Positions 63,726 through 64,000 of a DNA stretch of 64,000 nucleotides are shown here, in pieces. Where the stretch lies: assembly GCF_932526225.1 (NCBI RefSeq), contig NC_064041.1:14974951-15038950 (forward strand), read 5' to 3'. The stretch comes from Nematostella vectensis. Its lineage: Eukaryota > Cnidaria > Anthozoa > Actiniaria > Edwardsiidae. The notes below the pieces were generated by a model that saw nothing but the letters and a program-made list of their open reading frames with translations, was not told where the DNA came from and did not search any database. How positions within the stretch are numbered: position 1 is the stretch's first letter; every line of letters begins with the position of its first letter. The position numbers and the translations under genes are program-made.

Positions 63726-64000
63726 TTCCATCGGCTGCATAAGGAAAAATGTCGCGTTATTTTCGATTAAATTAAGTAAATATATCATAAAATTTTTATT
63801 TTTGATTGTTACTTGGGGATTTCTTCTCATAATTTGTCGTCCAATATTGGTCCAATATTGGGTTGAAAACAATAACAAAGCCGTGGCTAACAAGGGCTCT
63901 TTAAGTTAAGATCTCAGGGCCGTACCTAGAATACTTCAAAAGCGGAACAAGCTTCGACCATCTTGTCATTTGACTAGATGAAGGCAAAGCGGTAACGCGT
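63726..64000. other. Right edge, nothing supportable
   Basis: AT-rich sequence with a short frame only. Confidence 0.5.

Overview
This is a eukaryotic, metazoan window. It has spliced genes with phase-matched GT/AG exons, a rhodopsin-class GPCR, an IL-17-type cytokine, LINE and DIRS/PAT-type retrotransposons, Maverick/Polinton-like elements, MITE-like foldbacks and many kilobase-scale minisatellites. The mix, including a RAG1-N-terminus-like gene and a 2A-bearing CR1-type LINE, fits an anthozoan cnidarian such as a sea anemone. The species is inference.

Layout. 1-4867 is a 45-bp satellite array. 4868-7270 is AT-rich sequence with no supportable gene. 7270-13440 is a 31/30-bp minisatellite. 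14055-14459 (-) holds the first three coding exons of a PNPLA6/7 (neuropathy target esterase) homologue. About 540 bp away, divergently, starts a 13-exon gene (+, 14998-37914, 494 codons plus stop) that I assembled from phase-consistent exons. It contains a four-exon tandem duplication (exons 4-7 and 8-11), and its C-terminal helical unit resembles TBATA/SPATIAL. Most of its introns carry repeats or mobile DNA: MITEs, a 12-bp array, a decayed RAG1-N-like gene, a CR1-type LINE tail, an intronless GFA/CENP-V-type gene on the opposite strand, an ATATA microsatellite, a 7.0-kb Maverick-like element, and 22-, 79- and 54-bp arrays.

38807-50980 is a PAT-like (DIRS-order) tyrosine-recombinase retrotransposon on the minus strand, with gag, RT, RNase H and recombinase relics and split direct repeats. 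Its 5' minisatellite is interrupted by a second Maverick-like element (45769-50040) bounded by a 6-bp ACTAAT target duplication. The two Maverick-like elements share a zinc-ribbon protein, an unidentified protein and an integrase. Both are internally deleted and mutated.

50981-53200 has no clear gene. 53237-54417 (+) is a two-exon IL-17-like secreted protein with a TATA box. A CA/polyC minisatellite follows (54710-55385), then an intronless class A GPCR (55983-56897), an intact 1161-aa PHD-endonuclease-RT LINE ORF with a variant 2A motif (57948-61433), and a tail of tandem repeats and foldbacks to 63725. The host genes show no functional linkage to one another. The architecture is dominated by mobile and tandem DNA inserted in and between ordinary animal genes.
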